Of a stretch of 64,000 bases of DNA, positions 16,166 to 27,071 are shown piece by piece. The position numbers and the translations under genes were made by a program. The DNA is from Rossellomorea pakistanensis (lineage in GTDB: Bacteria; Bacillota; Bacilli; Bacillales; Bacillaceae_B). Numbering within the stretch: position 1 is the first letter of the stretch; every line of letters starts with the position of its first letter. The stretch spans positions 1,054,001-1,118,000 of the forward strand of contig NZ_JAFBDZ010000002.1 in assembly GCF_016908495.1 (NCBI RefSeq), written 5' to 3'. The notes beneath the pieces were generated by a model that did no database searches, had not been told where the DNA came from, and saw only the letters and a list, made by a program, of their open reading frames with translations.

Positions 16166-17296
16166 TTGCTGAAATTTGACCATGTTTCGAAAGTGTATAA
16201 AGGAGGAAAAAAAGCGGTTGACGATTTGTCATTAGAATTTGAAAAAGGAGAATTCATCTGTTTTATCGGACCAAGTGGCTGTGGTAAAACGACGACAATG
16301 AAAATGATTAACCGATTAATCGAACCTTCCGATGGAACCATTTATATCAATGGAAAAAATATTCGTGATAAGGATCCGGTTCAGCTTAGAAGGGAAATCG
16401 GATATGTGATCCAACAAATTGGTTTGTTTCCTCATATGACCATTCAGGAGAACATTTCTCTTGTTTTAAAATTGCTGAAATGGCCAGAGGAAAAACGTCG
16501 TGCACGGGCTAGAGAACTTCTCGACCTTGTCGACATGACGCCAGAATACCTTGATCGTTACCCACATGAATTAAGTGGAGGACAGCAGCAGAGGATAGGA
16601 GTTTTACGTGCACTAGCAGCGGATCAGTCATTGATTTTAATGGATGAACCCTTTGGAGCCCTCGACCCGATTACAAGGGATTCTTTACAAGAAGAGTTTA
16701 AAAAGCTGCAGCAAAAACTGGACAAAACGATAGTGTTTGTCACTCATGATATGGATGAAGCGCTGAAGCTTGCTGATCGAATTGTGATTATGCGTGATGG
16801 TCAGTTAGTGCAATGCGGATCACCAGATGAGATTTTACGCAATCCTGCTGATGATTTTGTCGAAGAATTTATTGGGAAAGATCGTCTCGTTCAAGCGAGA
16901 CCGAATATTCAAACAGTCGAGCAAATCATGAATCCAAAACCGATTACGATCACAGCGGAAAGAACATTATCTGAAGCGATCCAATTAATGAAGGATCACC
17001 GGGTGGATTCGTTGCTCGTTGTCGATGAACAGCAAGTGCTTAAAGGGTATATTGATATTCAAATCATTGACCAGAAACGGAAAAAGGCAAATCTTGTAGG
17101 GGATGTCCTTGAAACTGAACTGACCGTTAATAAAGATACGTTAGTAAGAGATACAATTCGTAAAATTTTGAAAAAAGGGATGAAGTATGTCCCTGTTGTA
17201 GACCGAGATCATCGTCTTGTCGGAATTGTGACAAGAGCAAGCCTTGTTGATATTGTCTACGATTCTATTTGGGGCGAAGAGGAAATCTCACAATAA
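16166..17296 (+). CDS. opuCA: Osmoprotectant/carnitine ABC importer ATPase
   Basis: A 376-residue ATPase of the OpuA/OpuC group. Walker A is GPSGCGKTT (about 34-42), the signature LSGGQQQR is near 133 and Walker B is LILMDEPFGALD near 155. Two C-terminal CBS domains (about 255-370) are typical of OpuCA and are linked to osmotic or nucleotide sensing. The start is TTG after GGAGGTGGCTACAT. It energises uptake of glycine betaine, choline, carnitine or related solutes. It heads a four-gene operon and, given the flanking carnitine genes, carnitine is a likely substrate. Confidence 0.9.
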   Translation: MLKFDHVSKVYKGGKKAVDDLSLEFEKGEFICFIGPSGCGKTTTMKMINRLIEPSDGTIYINGKNIRDKDPVQLRREIGYVIQQIGLFPHMTIQENISLVLKLLKWPEEKRRARARELLDLVDMTPEYLDRYPHELSGGQQQRIGVLRALAADQSLILMDEPFGALDPITRDSLQEEFKKLQQKLDKTIVFVTHDMDEALKLADRIVIMRDGQLVQCGSPDEILRNPADDFVEEFIGKDRLVQARPNIQTVEQIMNPKPITITAERTLSEAIQLMKDHRVDSLLVVDEQQVLKGYIDIQIIDQKRKKANLVGDVLETELTVNKDTLVRDTIRKILKKGMKYVPVVDRDHRLVGIVTRASLVDIVYDSIWGEEEISQ

Positions 17297-17318
17297 GGAT
17301 GAATAGGAGGGAGATGAG

Positions 17319-17972
17319 ATGGACACAATTTTACAATTTTTAAGTACGTATGGAAGTGAGATGGTCCTAAAGACATGGGAGCATTTATATATTTCAGTCA
17401 TTGCTGCATTATTAGGAATCATTGTAGCGGTACCGCTCGGGATTGCTCTAACGCGATTCCCAAAGGGAGCAGGTTTTGTTATGGGAATTCTAGGTGTGAT
17501 TCAGACGTTTCCTAGTTTTGCTATCTTAGCCTTTTTCATTCCTATTCTAGGTGTAGGAAAAATTCCTGCCATTATTGCGTTATTTTTCTATTCAGTCCTA
17601 CCCATCTTGAGAAACACGTACACAGGTGTCAATGGTGTGAAACGAAGTTTACTTGAAGCAGGGCGCGGGATGGGTATGACTGGATGGGAACGGATCCGGT
17701 ATGTGGAAGTACCGCTTGCGATCCCTGTTATTATGGCCGGAATTCGCCTATCGACTGTCTATTTAATCGGCTGGGCAACGCTCGCTTCCTATATTGGAGC
17801 AGGAGGTCTAGGAGATTACATTTTTGGCGGTTTAAGCTTGTATCAGGCCGAATTTATTATTGCCGGTGCTGTACCGGTTACCATTTTAGCCTTATTAATC
17901 GATCTTCTTTTAGGTCGAATTGAAAAATCGGTAACACCTAAAGGAATGAGAAAGATCAAAGAAGCGGCATAG
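17319..17972 (+). CDS. opuCB: OpuC-type ABC importer permease
   Basis: A 217-residue permease with about five or six membrane spans and the EAA-type loop [26 protein letters not shown] that contacts the ATPase. It is the first of two permeases, the usual opuC order (ATPase, permease, binding lipoprotein, permease). The ATG follows AGGAGGGAGATGAG. Only 22 bp separate it from opuCA and 18 bp from opuCC. Confidence 0.9.
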   Translation: MDTILQFLSTYGSEMVLKTWEHLYISVIAALLGIIVAVPLGIALTRFPKGAGFVMGILGVIQTFPSFAILAFFIPILGVGKIPAIIALFFYSVLPILRNTYTGVNGVKRSLLEAGRGMGMTGWERIRYVEVPLAIPVIMAGIRLSTVYLIGWATLASYIGAGGLGDYIFGGLSLYQAEFIIAGAVPVTILALLIDLLLGRIEKSVTPKGMRKIKEAA

Positions 17973-18911
<939 letters not shown>

Positions 18912-18924
18912 GGGGGTGTCAATA

Positions 18925-19605
18925 ATGGAAACGATCCAAGACGTTTTGTATTATTATACGCAAAATGGGAGTTATGTTTGGGAACAGTTCTATCGGCACT
19001 TTTTAATGTCCGCATATGGGGTGTTGTTTGCGGCGATCGTCGCGATACCGGTGGGAATATTAATCTCTCGTTATCACAAATTGAGTCCATGGGTGATCTC
19101 TCTTGCAAACATCATTCAAACGATTCCAGCCTTGGCAATGCTTGCTGTCCTTATGCTAGTTATGGGTCTTGGAACGAATACGGTTGTGTTTGCACTCTTC
19201 CTTTATTCGCTTTTACCGATTATCAAAAATACCTATACAGGAATTCGAAATGTTGATCATGCATTACTGGATTCTGGAAAAGCGATGGGAATGACGAAAT
19301 TTCAAGTGCTTCGAATGGTGGAACTTCCCCTTGCCCTATCCGTCATTATGGCAGGGCTGCGAACCGCTCTTGTCATTACAATTGGAATTGCAACCATCGG
19401 TACTTTTATCGGAGCTGGGGGATTAGGAGATATTATTCTTCGTGGAACCAATGCTACAGATGGAACAGCGATTATTTTAGCAGGTGCGATACCGACTGCA
19501 TTAATGGCAGTCATTGCGGATGTCGTCATGGCATGGCTCGAGCACAAATTGTCCCCGGCGAAAAATAAAAAGAAGGGTGCTTTAAAAGAAGACCCTGTGG
19601 TGTAG
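18925..19605 (+). CDS. opuCD: OpuC-type ABC importer permease, second
   Basis: A 226-residue permease paralogous to OpuCB with the loop ALLDSGKAMGMTKFQVLRMVELPLALS. I use the ATG at 18925 after GGGGGTGTCAATA; a longer frame starts inside opuCC without a ribosome binding site. A terminator 12 bp after the stop ends the operon. Confidence 0.9.
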   Translation: METIQDVLYYYTQNGSYVWEQFYRHFLMSAYGVLFAAIVAIPVGILISRYHKLSPWVISLANIIQTIPALAMLAVLMLVMGLGTNTVVFALFLYSLLPIIKNTYTGIRNVDHALLDSGKAMGMTKFQVLRMVELPLALSVIMAGLRTALVITIGIATIGTFIGAGGLGDIILRGTNATDGTAIILAGAIPTALMAVIADVVMAWLEHKLSPAKNKKKGALKEDPVV

Positions 19606-19616
19606 ACTTTATGTAT

Positions 19617-19654
19617 AAAAAATCCATCCGGGTGTTTTGCCAGGATGGATTTTT
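19617..19654 (+). terminator. Terminator after opuCD
   Basis: The stem AAATCCATCC / GGATGGATTT with a 13-nt loop is followed by TTT. The following 19655-19882 holds no feature I can support. Confidence 0.85.
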
Positions 19655-19882
19655 AATAGAGAAAAACTGAACCGGAAGCGTAGCTATTATGAAAATAAAC
19701 GAATAGGATTTCAGGAAAACGGAAGAGTCATCATTTGTCGAATGGCCGATATAATTAGTTTCGACCGGTAAAAAAGCGAATCCGATCGATATATCAAAAG
19801 AGTAGACTTATAAAAATAAGTAACTAACTGAAAGATGAAGAAAGCGATTGATATACTAATTAATTAAAAGGGAGTGGAATTT

Positions 19883-21634
19883 ATGGAGGAGGTTCAACAA
19901 GTTATACTCGAGAAAAATGTCCCTTGCCCAATGAGAGACGGTACAGTTCTATATGCAGATATTTACCGTCCAAATATAGAAGGGGAATTCCCCGTGTTGT
20001 TAACGCGTTTGCCTTATAATAAAGATTTGCCAATGTATTCTCATCGATACCTTGATACAAATCGCCTTGTTCAAAATGGATACATCGTTATTATTCAGGA
20101 TGTCAGAGGACGATTCGCCTCAGAAGGGGAGTTTTATCCATTTTTCTATGAAGCAGAGGACGGATATGACACCGTTGAATGGGCGGCACAATTACCTTAC
20201 GCATCAGGGAAAGTCGGCATGTTTGGTTTATCCTATTATGGGTTTACACAATTGCTGGCAGCTACAGAACGTCCACCACATCTTAAAGCCATTGTTCCAG
20301 CGATGACCTTGAGCAATTGGCAAAATGACGCTGTTGAATATCAAGGGAAGTTTTTAGTTGGTTCATCTGAAACGTGGGCACTTGAATCTATCGCACCCGA
20401 TCTATTAAAGCGAAAATATAAGGACCCGGAAGAATATGCGTCGATGATGATGGAAATGGCAGAGCATTATAACAACATTGAAGAATGGTACCTTTATAAG
20501 CCTATTGAAAAATGGCCTCCGCTTCAGAAGCTAGGAGTGGCTGAGTTTTTCTATGACTTTCTCAATGGTCAGTTATCTGATAAGGATATGGAACGAATGA
20601 GTATCTTGAACAAATATGAACACGTAAACGTTCCTGCATATCATATTGCCGGCTGGTATGATAACTTTTTACAAGCTACTATTCGAAATTATACACAATT
20701 AAATGAAATGGCAGATTCAGCTTCACAAAAGTTAATCATTGGTCCATGGGGGCATGGTGTATTCAGTTCAACACTAGGTGAGAGATCCTTCGGTATTCAT
20801 GCATCCGGTGACTGGATCGATTACGAAGAAGATTTAACGGGTCTTCATATCCGTTGGTTTGATAAGTTTATAAAAGAGAAGAGCTCTTCGAATTCGCAAG
20901 AGGCTCCTATTAAATTATTTGTTATGGGGATCAATGAGTGGCGAGATGAATATGAGTGGCCGTTGGCGCGAACAACCTACACACCTTTTTACTTTCATAG
21001 TGAGGGCAGTGCAAATACAGGTTTCGGCAATGGGTGTTTAAGTGTGGAAAATCCTGATATGGAACCATACGATTCATATGTTTATGACCCATCTAATCCA
21101 GTTCTTACAAATGGGGGCGGCACTTTATTTGCTGGTGTTAATACAATGGGACCTCGTGATCAGCGTGATATCGAAACAAGAGAGGATGTATTAGTCTACA
21201 CCTCTGAACCATTAACGAAACCACTTGAAGTAACCGGTCCCATCAAGGTCAAGCTTTGGGCGAAAACAGATGCAACGGATACAGACTTCACAGCTAAACT
21301 AATCGATGTCATGCCAGATGGGAAAGCATACAATTTAACAGACGGTATCGTTCGTGCAAAATATCGGGACGGCTACAAGCAGGAAAGCAGCATAAAAGAT
21401 GAAATAATCGAATATGAAATCGACCTTTGGGCCACTAGCAATGTATTTCTTCCTGGGCATTGTATTAGAGTTGAAATTTCATCGAGTAATTTTCCTCGTT
21501 ATGATACCAACTTAAATACAGGAAAAACGATGGTAAATAGCAAAGAAAAAAAGAATGCAAGGCAAACCATTTTTCATCAAGAAGAGTATCCATCTCATAT
21601 TTTGCTGCCAGTGATCTGTATGGATCCAAAATGA
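19883..21634 (+). CDS. CocE/NonD-family alpha/beta hydrolase
   Basis: A 583-residue serine hydrolase of the CocE/NonD (X-Pro dipeptidyl-peptidase S15-like) family. The nucleophile is Ser117 in GLSYYG, the acid is probably in HIAGWYDNF and the His in IIGPWGHG. A C-terminal jelly-roll domain (about 350-580) is recognisable from VYTSEPLTKPLEVTGPI. The ATG follows AAAAGGGAGTGGAATTT. Members cleave esters or amides, for example cocaine esterase and glutaryl-7-ACA acylases. Its place beside the carnitine locus invites the guess that it frees carnitine or an acid from an ester, but nothing in the sequence shows the substrate. Confidence 0.82.
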   Translation: MEEVQQVILEKNVPCPMRDGTVLYADIYRPNIEGEFPVLLTRLPYNKDLPMYSHRYLDTNRLVQNGYIVIIQDVRGRFASEGEFYPFFYEAEDGYDTVEWAAQLPYASGKVGMFGLSYYGFTQLLAATERPPHLKAIVPAMTLSNWQNDAVEYQGKFLVGSSETWALESIAPDLLKRKYKDPEEYASMMMEMAEHYNNIEEWYLYKPIEKWPPLQKLGVAEFFYDFLNGQLSDKDMERMSILNKYEHVNVPAYHIAGWYDNFLQATIRNYTQLNEMADSASQKLIIGPWGHGVFSSTLGERSFGIHASGDWIDYEEDLTGLHIRWFDKFIKEKSSSNSQEAPIKLFVMGINEWRDEYEWPLARTTYTPFYFHSEGSANTGFGNGCLSVENPDMEPYDSYVYDPSNPVLTNGGGTLFAGVNTMGPRDQRDIETREDVLVYTSEPLTKPLEVTGPIKVKLWAKTDATDTDFTAKLIDVMPDGKAYNLTDGIVRAKYRDGYKQESSIKDEIIEYEIDLWATSNVFLPGHCIRVEISSSNFPRYDTNLNTGKTMVNSKEKKNARQTIFHQEEYPSHILLPVICMDPK

Positions 21635-21859
21635 ATGGCGCTAGAAATACGAGACTATCTGATGGATCATTTTGATAAATTAACGCATCTATTTTTTTAT
21701 GGATTTTGCCGTTTGCGGACAGCCTAACTTTATACTACACCACACAATTTGTTGTCTTTAGCTAACTTTTGATAAATCTATCATTCATTCTTTGTTTTTC
21801 CCTAATCAGTACTAATTTTCACTCCATGGCTAGGGAGAATCATCATTTTCTATGTCTTG

Positions 21860-22150
21860 AATGTGGTAATGCTCAACTTTTTGATTTTATGCTCGAAAAT
21901 TTTAAAGAAATTCACAAGAATCAAATTTTATGCACGAAAATGAAAAGGAAACGCACGAGATTTCAAATGTATGCACATGTTAATATGAGGGGAACGAATC
22001 AAAAGGAACCAAAATAGTCGTTCTGATATTATTAATAAAAACAAAAACGAGCTGTCCTAAGTCAAGGAGTCAGGAACCATAGCTTTAATGGATAGAATCA
22101 TCTTCTATCTATGAGCAAACATAGTGTTTCCTGATTCCCTTTTGGACAGC
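21860..22150 (+). repeat. Dispersed ~290-bp repeat, copy B
   Basis: Copy B of the element at 10559-10807, in the opposite orientation. It opens with AATGTGGTAATGC, has TGCAC-bearing units, carries an extra segment of about 20 bp relative to copy A and ends in a hairpin from GCTGTCC (about 22052) to GGACAGC (22150). It lies between convergent genes, so the hairpin could end transcription. The rest of 21635-21859 has no gene. Confidence 0.75.
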
Positions 22151-22156
22151 ACCATC

Positions 22157-23425
22157 TTATCCCGTAAAAATATCGATTAATTTTATAATACCTAGATAAC
22201 TAAACATAATTAAGCAGCCTATAAACACGAGGTTAGGGACCCATTTATTACGGAAATCCAGATTTACTTGTTTTGAATTCAACAGTATCAGTAAGGAAAC
22301 CGCTAAAAATGGCATAAAAAGTGCTCCCAATGCACCATAAATAATAATAAGCTCAACAGGTTTTCCGAAGTAAAACAATATCATTGGCGGGAATGTAAGC
22401 CAGGCCAAATAGGCGCGATAAGCAGGTTCTGTTTCTGAAACTGGTTGTTTTCCTTCTTTTTTCTTTTTACGAACGGTTTTAACAAAGTCCGCAAACAGGT
22501 AAGGGACTCCATTCCATACACCGAGAAGGGAAGAGTAAGCCGCTGACCAAAAGGCAATTAAAAACAGCCATCTCATTGGAGTTCCAAACTCCGCACCAAG
22601 CATTTCAGCTAGAGTGATAAGACCTTCATCATCTCGAATACTTACACCTGTACCAGCAAGGAATTGTGCTCCAATAATTAATCCAGCTAGGGTGAAAATA
22701 GCCGTAAGAGTATAGGCTACCTTGCCATCAGTCCGCATGGTTGCAATCCACCCTTTGCCACTCCAGCCTTTCTCACTAAGCCAATAGCCGTAAGAAGCCA
22801 TCGTAATGGTTCCTCCGACACCACCGATTAATCCTAGCATTAACAGGAAGGAGCCATCAGGTACACGTGGTACAAACCCTAATGCGAAATCTCCTATACT
22901 AGGTAAGAATAGAAAGGCTGTACCAATAATGGTGATAAACATAATACCAATTAATACGGTCATGACTCTTTCGAATAAAAGATAACGTCCTGTCCAGACT
23001 AATAAAAATCCTACAACAGAATGAATGATTGCCCAAGCCCAGAGCGGCATGATTGGAAACATTGCGTGCATCGCCATTGCTGACGTAGAGGCTGCCGCTG
23101 CCCCATAAACAAAGCCCCATATTACGGAATAGACTCCAAAATAACCCGTTGCCCATTTTCCTAGGGAGTGCCATCCATCGAGCATCGTTTTTCCAGTAGC
23201 TAAATACCAGCGACCAACCCCTTCATTTAAAAAGTATTTTAAAATTCCACCGATAATAATGGCCCATACAAAGGTCATACCAAACGATGTACCAATAACA
23301 ATGGAAGTAATCAAGTCTGCGGTTCCAACACCAGTAGCTGCCACAACAATCCCCGGACCTACTTTTTTAAGTTTATCACTCAATGTTACCGGAGCTGCTT
23401 GCGGCTTATTCATCTCTGTTTTCAT
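22157..23425 (-). CDS. Nramp-fold transporter lacking the metal-binding motifs
   Basis: A 422-residue protein with about eleven membrane spans and the overall Nramp pattern. The metal-binding DPGN of span 1 is replaced (GPGIVVAATGVGTADL, residues 23-38), and the MPH of span 6 reads MAS (209-211). It therefore probably does not carry Mn2+ or Fe2+ in the usual way. It is the last gene of an operon with CoA-transferase and thiolase genes, so an organic acid or keto acid substrate is my inference. B. subtilis YcsG, beside 5-oxoprolinase genes, may be a parallel case. The ATG follows CAAGGAGGTTTTGCAG. Confidence 0.75.
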   Translation of the reverse strand: MKTEMNKPQAAPVTLSDKLKKVGPGIVVAATGVGTADLITSIVIGTSFGMTFVWAIIIGGILKYFLNEGVGRWYLATGKTMLDGWHSLGKWATGYFGVYSVIWGFVYGAAAASTSAMAMHAMFPIMPLWAWAIIHSVVGFLLVWTGRYLLFERVMTVLIGIMFITIIGTAFLFLPSIGDFALGFVPRVPDGSFLLMLGLIGGVGGTITMASYGYWLSEKGWSGKGWIATMRTDGKVAYTLTAIFTLAGLIIGAQFLAGTGVSIRDDEGLITLAEMLGAEFGTPMRWLFLIAFWSAAYSSLLGVWNGVPYLFADFVKTVRKKKKEGKQPVSETEPAYRAYLAWLTFPPMILFYFGKPVELIIIYGALGALFMPFLAVSLLILLNSKQVNLDFRNKWVPNLVFIGCLIMFSYLGIIKLIDIFTG

Positions 23426-23467
23426 CTGCAAAACCTCCTTGTATTTTGTGAGAACATTCTTCGTCAT

Positions 23468-24658
23468 TTACGTATCTAGTGATTCCAGCAAAATGGCCAT
23501 TCCTTGCCCACCACCGACGCAGAGTGTAGCGATTCCAAATTGTTCTTGTCGTCTTTTCATTTCATATAGCAGCTTCGTGATTATAATTGCACCGGTGGCT
23601 CCTAATGGATGGCCTAATGCAATGGCTCCTCCATTAACATTGACCTTATCTTTATCCATTTTGGTTTCCCGAATAACAGCAAGGGACTGAGAAGCAAAGG
23701 CTTCATTCAATTCAATCAACCCAATATCCTGAATCTGTAAACCGGCTTTCTTCAATAAACTTTCCATTGCTGGAATTGGACCGATTCCCATATAATGAGG
23801 GTCTACACCGGCTATCGCCCAATTTTTTATTTTCACGAGAGGTTTAAGTCCTAATGAAACCGCTTTCTCTTTTGTCATTAATACCAAAGCACTCGCGCCA
23901 TCGTTACGTCCGCAAGCATTTCCAGCTGTGACTGTTCCATCTTTCTTAAAGACTGGCTTTAATTGGGCTAACTTTTCTAATGTCGTGTCTCGCATGTGTT
24001 CATCTTTGTTAAATATAGAGCTTTCCTTTTTAGTAAGAACCTCGATCGGAACGATTTGTGAATCAAAATACCCTGATTCCCATGCATACTTAGCTCTTTG
24101 CTGACTTTCTAAAGCAAAAGCATCTTGATCTTCTCTAGAAATATTATATAATTCTGAAACATTTTCAGCTGTAACGCCCATTCCTAAATCTTTTCCATAC
24201 ATTTCAACAGGCTGTTGACCATTCTCAAGGTTAGAATCTACTACATATGGATTTCCTTCCCCAAACTTAGAGTTTCTTAAGTACATAGGTGCCCCGCTCA
24301 TGTTTTCTGCGCCACCGGCAATGACAATTTCATGGGGATTAAAAGCTAGATGCTGTACCCCTGAAACAACCGCTTGGATGCCTGATGCGCAAAGTCGATT
24401 TACGGTATAGGCAGAAGCATGATGGGGGATGCCAGCCTTCAACGCCGCAACCCGTGCTAGATTAGAAGATTCTGTAGACTGTCTTACCTCACCGAATATC
24501 ACTTCATTTATTTGTTCCGGATCCAATCCAGTCCTTTCGAGGGCATCTTTTATCACAGATGCTGCTAAATCGCCAGAAGAGATCTTTTTTAATTGTCCAC
24601 CAAATCGGCCTATTGCTGTTCGATTTGCGCTCACAATGACGTATTCATTTGTCATCAT
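23468..24658 (-). CDS. Acetyl-CoA C-acetyltransferase (thiolase)
   Basis: A 396-residue thiolase splitting acetoacetyl-CoA into two acetyl-CoA, or the reverse. The nucleophile is Cys90 (RLCASG), the His is in GGAIALGHPLGATGA (about 350) and the second Cys in CVGGGQG (about 382). The ATG follows GTGAGGAGGTTCTA. Its place directly after both subunits of a 3-oxoacid CoA-transferase points to acetoacetate breakdown rather than polyhydroxyalkanoate or mevalonate synthesis. It is third in a four-gene operon. Confidence 0.92.
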   Translation of the reverse strand: MMTNEYVIVSANRTAIGRFGGQLKKISSGDLAASVIKDALERTGLDPEQINEVIFGEVRQSTESSNLARVAALKAGIPHHASAYTVNRLCASGIQAVVSGVQHLAFNPHEIVIAGGAENMSGAPMYLRNSKFGEGNPYVVDSNLENGQQPVEMYGKDLGMGVTAENVSELYNISREDQDAFALESQQRAKYAWESGYFDSQIVPIEVLTKKESSIFNKDEHMRDTTLEKLAQLKPVFKKDGTVTAGNACGRNDGASALVLMTKEKAVSLGLKPLVKIKNWAIAGVDPHYMGIGPIPAMESLLKKAGLQIQDIGLIELNEAFASQSLAVIRETKMDKDKVNVNGGAIALGHPLGATGAIIITKLLYEMKRRQEQFGIATLCVGGGQGMAILLESLDT

Positions 24659-24681
24659 TAGAACCTCCTCACTTTATTTGA

Positions 24682-25350
24682 TTAATCTACTTGATATACC
24701 TCTAATGTTGGCGATACTGAAAATTGTGCAGGTGTGATTTTCTTTAATTGTTCAACTGTCCAGTCTTCTGCCATTTCTACTAAAACCATTTCCTTTTCGA
24801 AAAAACGAAAGACGGCGTATTCGGAAATGATGGTGCTGACGACATTTTTGGCTGTCAATGGAAAATCACAGCGTTTCACGATTTTGGGCTTACCATCGTT
24901 GGAGCAATGCTGAGTAGTAATAATTACTTCCTTTGCTCCAACGACTAAATCCATTGCGCCACCTACTCCTAATACATCCTTTCCTGGCACTGCCCAATTG
25001 GCCAAGTCTCCATTTTCGCTGATTTGCAGTGCGCCTAGAACGACTGTATCAACGTGTCCTCCGCGAATCATGCCAAAGGATTCTGAAGAGGAAAAGTAAG
25101 ATGAACCTATTTTTGCAGTAACTGGAAGTTTGCCGGCATTTATAATCTCAGAATCTACTTCTTCTTTAAGAGGAGTAGGACCGACACCAAGCAAACCATT
25201 CTCTGTATGAAGAAAAATTTCTTTATCATTGGGGATGAAATCAGCTACCAAAGTGGGGATTCCAATCCCTAAATTGACAATCGTTCCTTCTTTGATTTCT
25301 TTAGCTGCTCTTTTGGCAATGAATTCTTTTGCCTGTTGTGTCTCCTTCAA
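24682..25350 (-). CDS. scoB: 3-oxoacid CoA-transferase subunit B
   Basis: A 222-residue beta subunit of a family I CoA-transferase. The catalytic Glu50 sits in LHTENGLLG, and NLGIGIPTLVADF near residue 26 is the conserved opening. With subunit A it moves CoA from succinyl-CoA (or acetyl-CoA) to acetoacetate. It begins 3 bp after the subunit A stop. Acetoacetate could come from the BKACE step of carnitine breakdown encoded 10 kb away. Confidence 0.92.
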   Translation of the reverse strand: MKETQQAKEFIAKRAAKEIKEGTIVNLGIGIPTLVADFIPNDKEIFLHTENGLLGVGPTPLKEEVDSEIINAGKLPVTAKIGSSYFSSSESFGMIRGGHVDTVVLGALQISENGDLANWAVPGKDVLGVGGAMDLVVGAKEVIITTQHCSNDGKPKIVKRCDFPLTAKNVVSTIISEYAVFRFFEKEMVLVEMAEDWTVEQLKKITPAQFSVSPTLEVYQVD

Positions 25351-25353
25351 CAG

Positions 25354-26010
25354 TTATCCCTTCCTTTCTACAATGAAATCAATATACAAATGGGGGGTTA
25401 TGATTTGTTCAGGATCAAGTTCGCCTGCATCAACAATCTCCTCTACTTCAACGATTGTGATTTTTGCCGCCGCCGCCATATCTGGATTGAAGTTTCTCGC
25501 TGTCTTTGAATACACTAGGTTTCCTAGCATATCCGCTTTTTTTGCTTTAATAAGGGCTACATCAGCAAACAATGGATATTCCAGAACATATTCAATATCA
25601 TTAATGATGCGGGATTCTTTGTTTTCTGCTAATAAAGTTCCTGCTGACGTTTTTGTGTAAAAAGCACCAATCCCGGCACCTGCAGCCCTTAATCTCTCCC
25701 CGAGTGTTCCCTGTGGGACGAGCTCCACTTCTAACTTCCCGTCCTTAACATAACGGACGGCATCTACGTTACTTGTAAAATAGGAACCTATTGCTTTTTG
25801 AATTTTATTTTGTAATAAAATTTTTCCTAGGCCCTTTCCTCCTGGTTCACCTACATTATTGCTTATAATGGTCAGCCCTGAGACAGGGTGATCAGCCAGT
25901 GCCTCAACCAATGTAAGTGGACATCCAACTAAACCAAACCCTCCAACGGCTACAGTATGTTCGTCTTTAATATGAGCCGCCGCTTCTGCCGGACTAATAA
26001 TCTTATCCAA
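25354..26010 (-). CDS. scoA: 3-oxoacid CoA-transferase subunit A
   Basis: A 218-residue alpha subunit with the glycine-rich CoA-binding segment VAVGGFGLVGCP (residues 21-32) and SNNVGEPGGKGLG (about 60). It is the first gene of the acetoacetate operon and divergent from an IclR regulator. The ATG follows a short AGGAGG-like sequence (ATAGGAGGATGAACA). Length and motifs are normal. Confidence 0.92.
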   Translation of the reverse strand: MDKIISPAEAAAHIKDEHTVAVGGFGLVGCPLTLVEALADHPVSGLTIISNNVGEPGGKGLGKILLQNKIQKAIGSYFTSNVDAVRYVKDGKLEVELVPQGTLGERLRAAGAGIGAFYTKTSAGTLLAENKESRIINDIEYVLEYPLFADVALIKAKKADMLGNLVYSKTARNFNPDMAAAAKITIVEVEEIVDAGELDPEQIITPHLYIDFIVERKG

Positions 26011-26097
26011 TGTTCATCCTCCTATATATGAAAGGTCAGGGAGTGTAACCCTTTACTATTTAGTATTGAAAGTTATTTTAATTAATAGTACACTATT

Positions 26098-26111
26098 CGT
26101 ACATAAGTACG
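26098..26111. promoter_or_regulatory. Inverted repeat between scoA and iclR-type gene
   Basis: CGTACATAAGTACG has perfect 5-bp arms around a 4-bp centre in the divergent control region, flanked by GTAC words. It is a candidate operator for the IclR-family protein. Confidence 0.35.
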
Positions 26112-26220
26112 TTATATGTAACTGGTCTTATTATAATTATTATTTTCAGAAAAATCAATACTTTATATTTTTTAAGAATCGCATTTTGCTTATCATTTAT
26201 GAAAGAAAGAGGTAAAGAAG

Positions 26221-27006
26221 ATGACAAATGTAAACAATAACTCGAATTACTTTGTCCAGTCTGTAGCTAAAGGATTTGAAGTATTAAAAGCATTTGATGC
26301 TCGTTCTTCAACTCTCTCACTTGGAGAGTTAGCTCAAAAAACAGGGATCAATAAGGCGACTGTTAGACGTTTCGCACTGACATTGGTTGACCTGGGGTAT
26401 TTAAATCTGATGAACGATAACCGTTTTCAACTCAGTCCAAAAGTGTTGGATCTAGGACACCACTTTATTGAATCTTTGAATTTGCCGGATCTTGTCCTTC
26501 CCATTCTTGAATCAATGGCAACAAAGCTAAAAGAATCGACCAATCTTGCAGTCCTCGATGGTTCAGAAGTGGTGTATGTAGCGAGAGTAAATGCAGCGGA
26601 AAGAATTGTAGGGGCAAATCTTAGAGTCGGATCACGGCTTCCTTTTTATGCAACCTCGCTTGGGAAAGCCCTTGTTGCATGGATACCTGCAACGTATAGA
26701 AGACAAATATGGGAAAATACGAATATAGAGGCTTTTACTGAAAAAACATTGGTCACATTTGAGAAATTTGAAGAAAACCTATCCAAATGCCGTTTACAAG
26801 GTTTTGCCTATGGAGATGGTGAATTAGATGAGGGACTTCGATCTATCGCAATGCCAATATTCAATCGAAAGGGAGAAACGATTGCGGCAATGAATATTTC
26901 TACTCACACGCTTAGAACAACGAAGGAATCAATCTTTGAAACCTACTTACCTGTACTGAAGGAGGGGGCCGAAAAATTAAATAGACAAACAGCCTATCAA
27001 GGGTAA
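26221..27006 (+). CDS. IclR-family regulator of the acetoacetate operon
   Basis: A 261-residue IclR-family regulator: winged helix-turn-helix (about 10-70; LSLGELAQKTGINKATVRRFALTL) and a C-terminal effector domain (about 80-255) with the usual ATSLGKALVAW and GELDEGLRSIAMP motifs. Many relatives such as PcaR or PobR control aromatic or keto-acid catabolism. Being divergent from scoA it probably controls that operon, with acetoacetate or another short acid as effector. The ATG follows AAAGAGGTAAAGAAG. Confidence 0.85.
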   Translation: MTNVNNNSNYFVQSVAKGFEVLKAFDARSSTLSLGELAQKTGINKATVRRFALTLVDLGYLNLMNDNRFQLSPKVLDLGHHFIESLNLPDLVLPILESMATKLKESTNLAVLDGSEVVYVARVNAAERIVGANLRVGSRLPFYATSLGKALVAWIPATYRRQIWENTNIEAFTEKTLVTFEKFEENLSKCRLQGFAYGDGELDEGLRSIAMPIFNRKGETIAAMNISTHTLRTTKESIFETYLPVLKEGAEKLNRQTAYQG

Positions 27007-27071
27007 ATTATAGAGGGGTAGTAACATAACAGAAAACGGGCTTGTAGTAAGTGGAATGAAAATGAAGATGA

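Noticed and set aside
23259..23690. 143-codon open frame on the + strand across the Nramp-like and thiolase genes
   Set aside because: Antisense to two well-supported genes with composition of a shadow frame.
25229..25660. 143-codon open frame on the + strand over the CoA-transferase genes
   Set aside because: Antisense shadow of scoA/scoB, which have clear motifs and ribosome binding sites.
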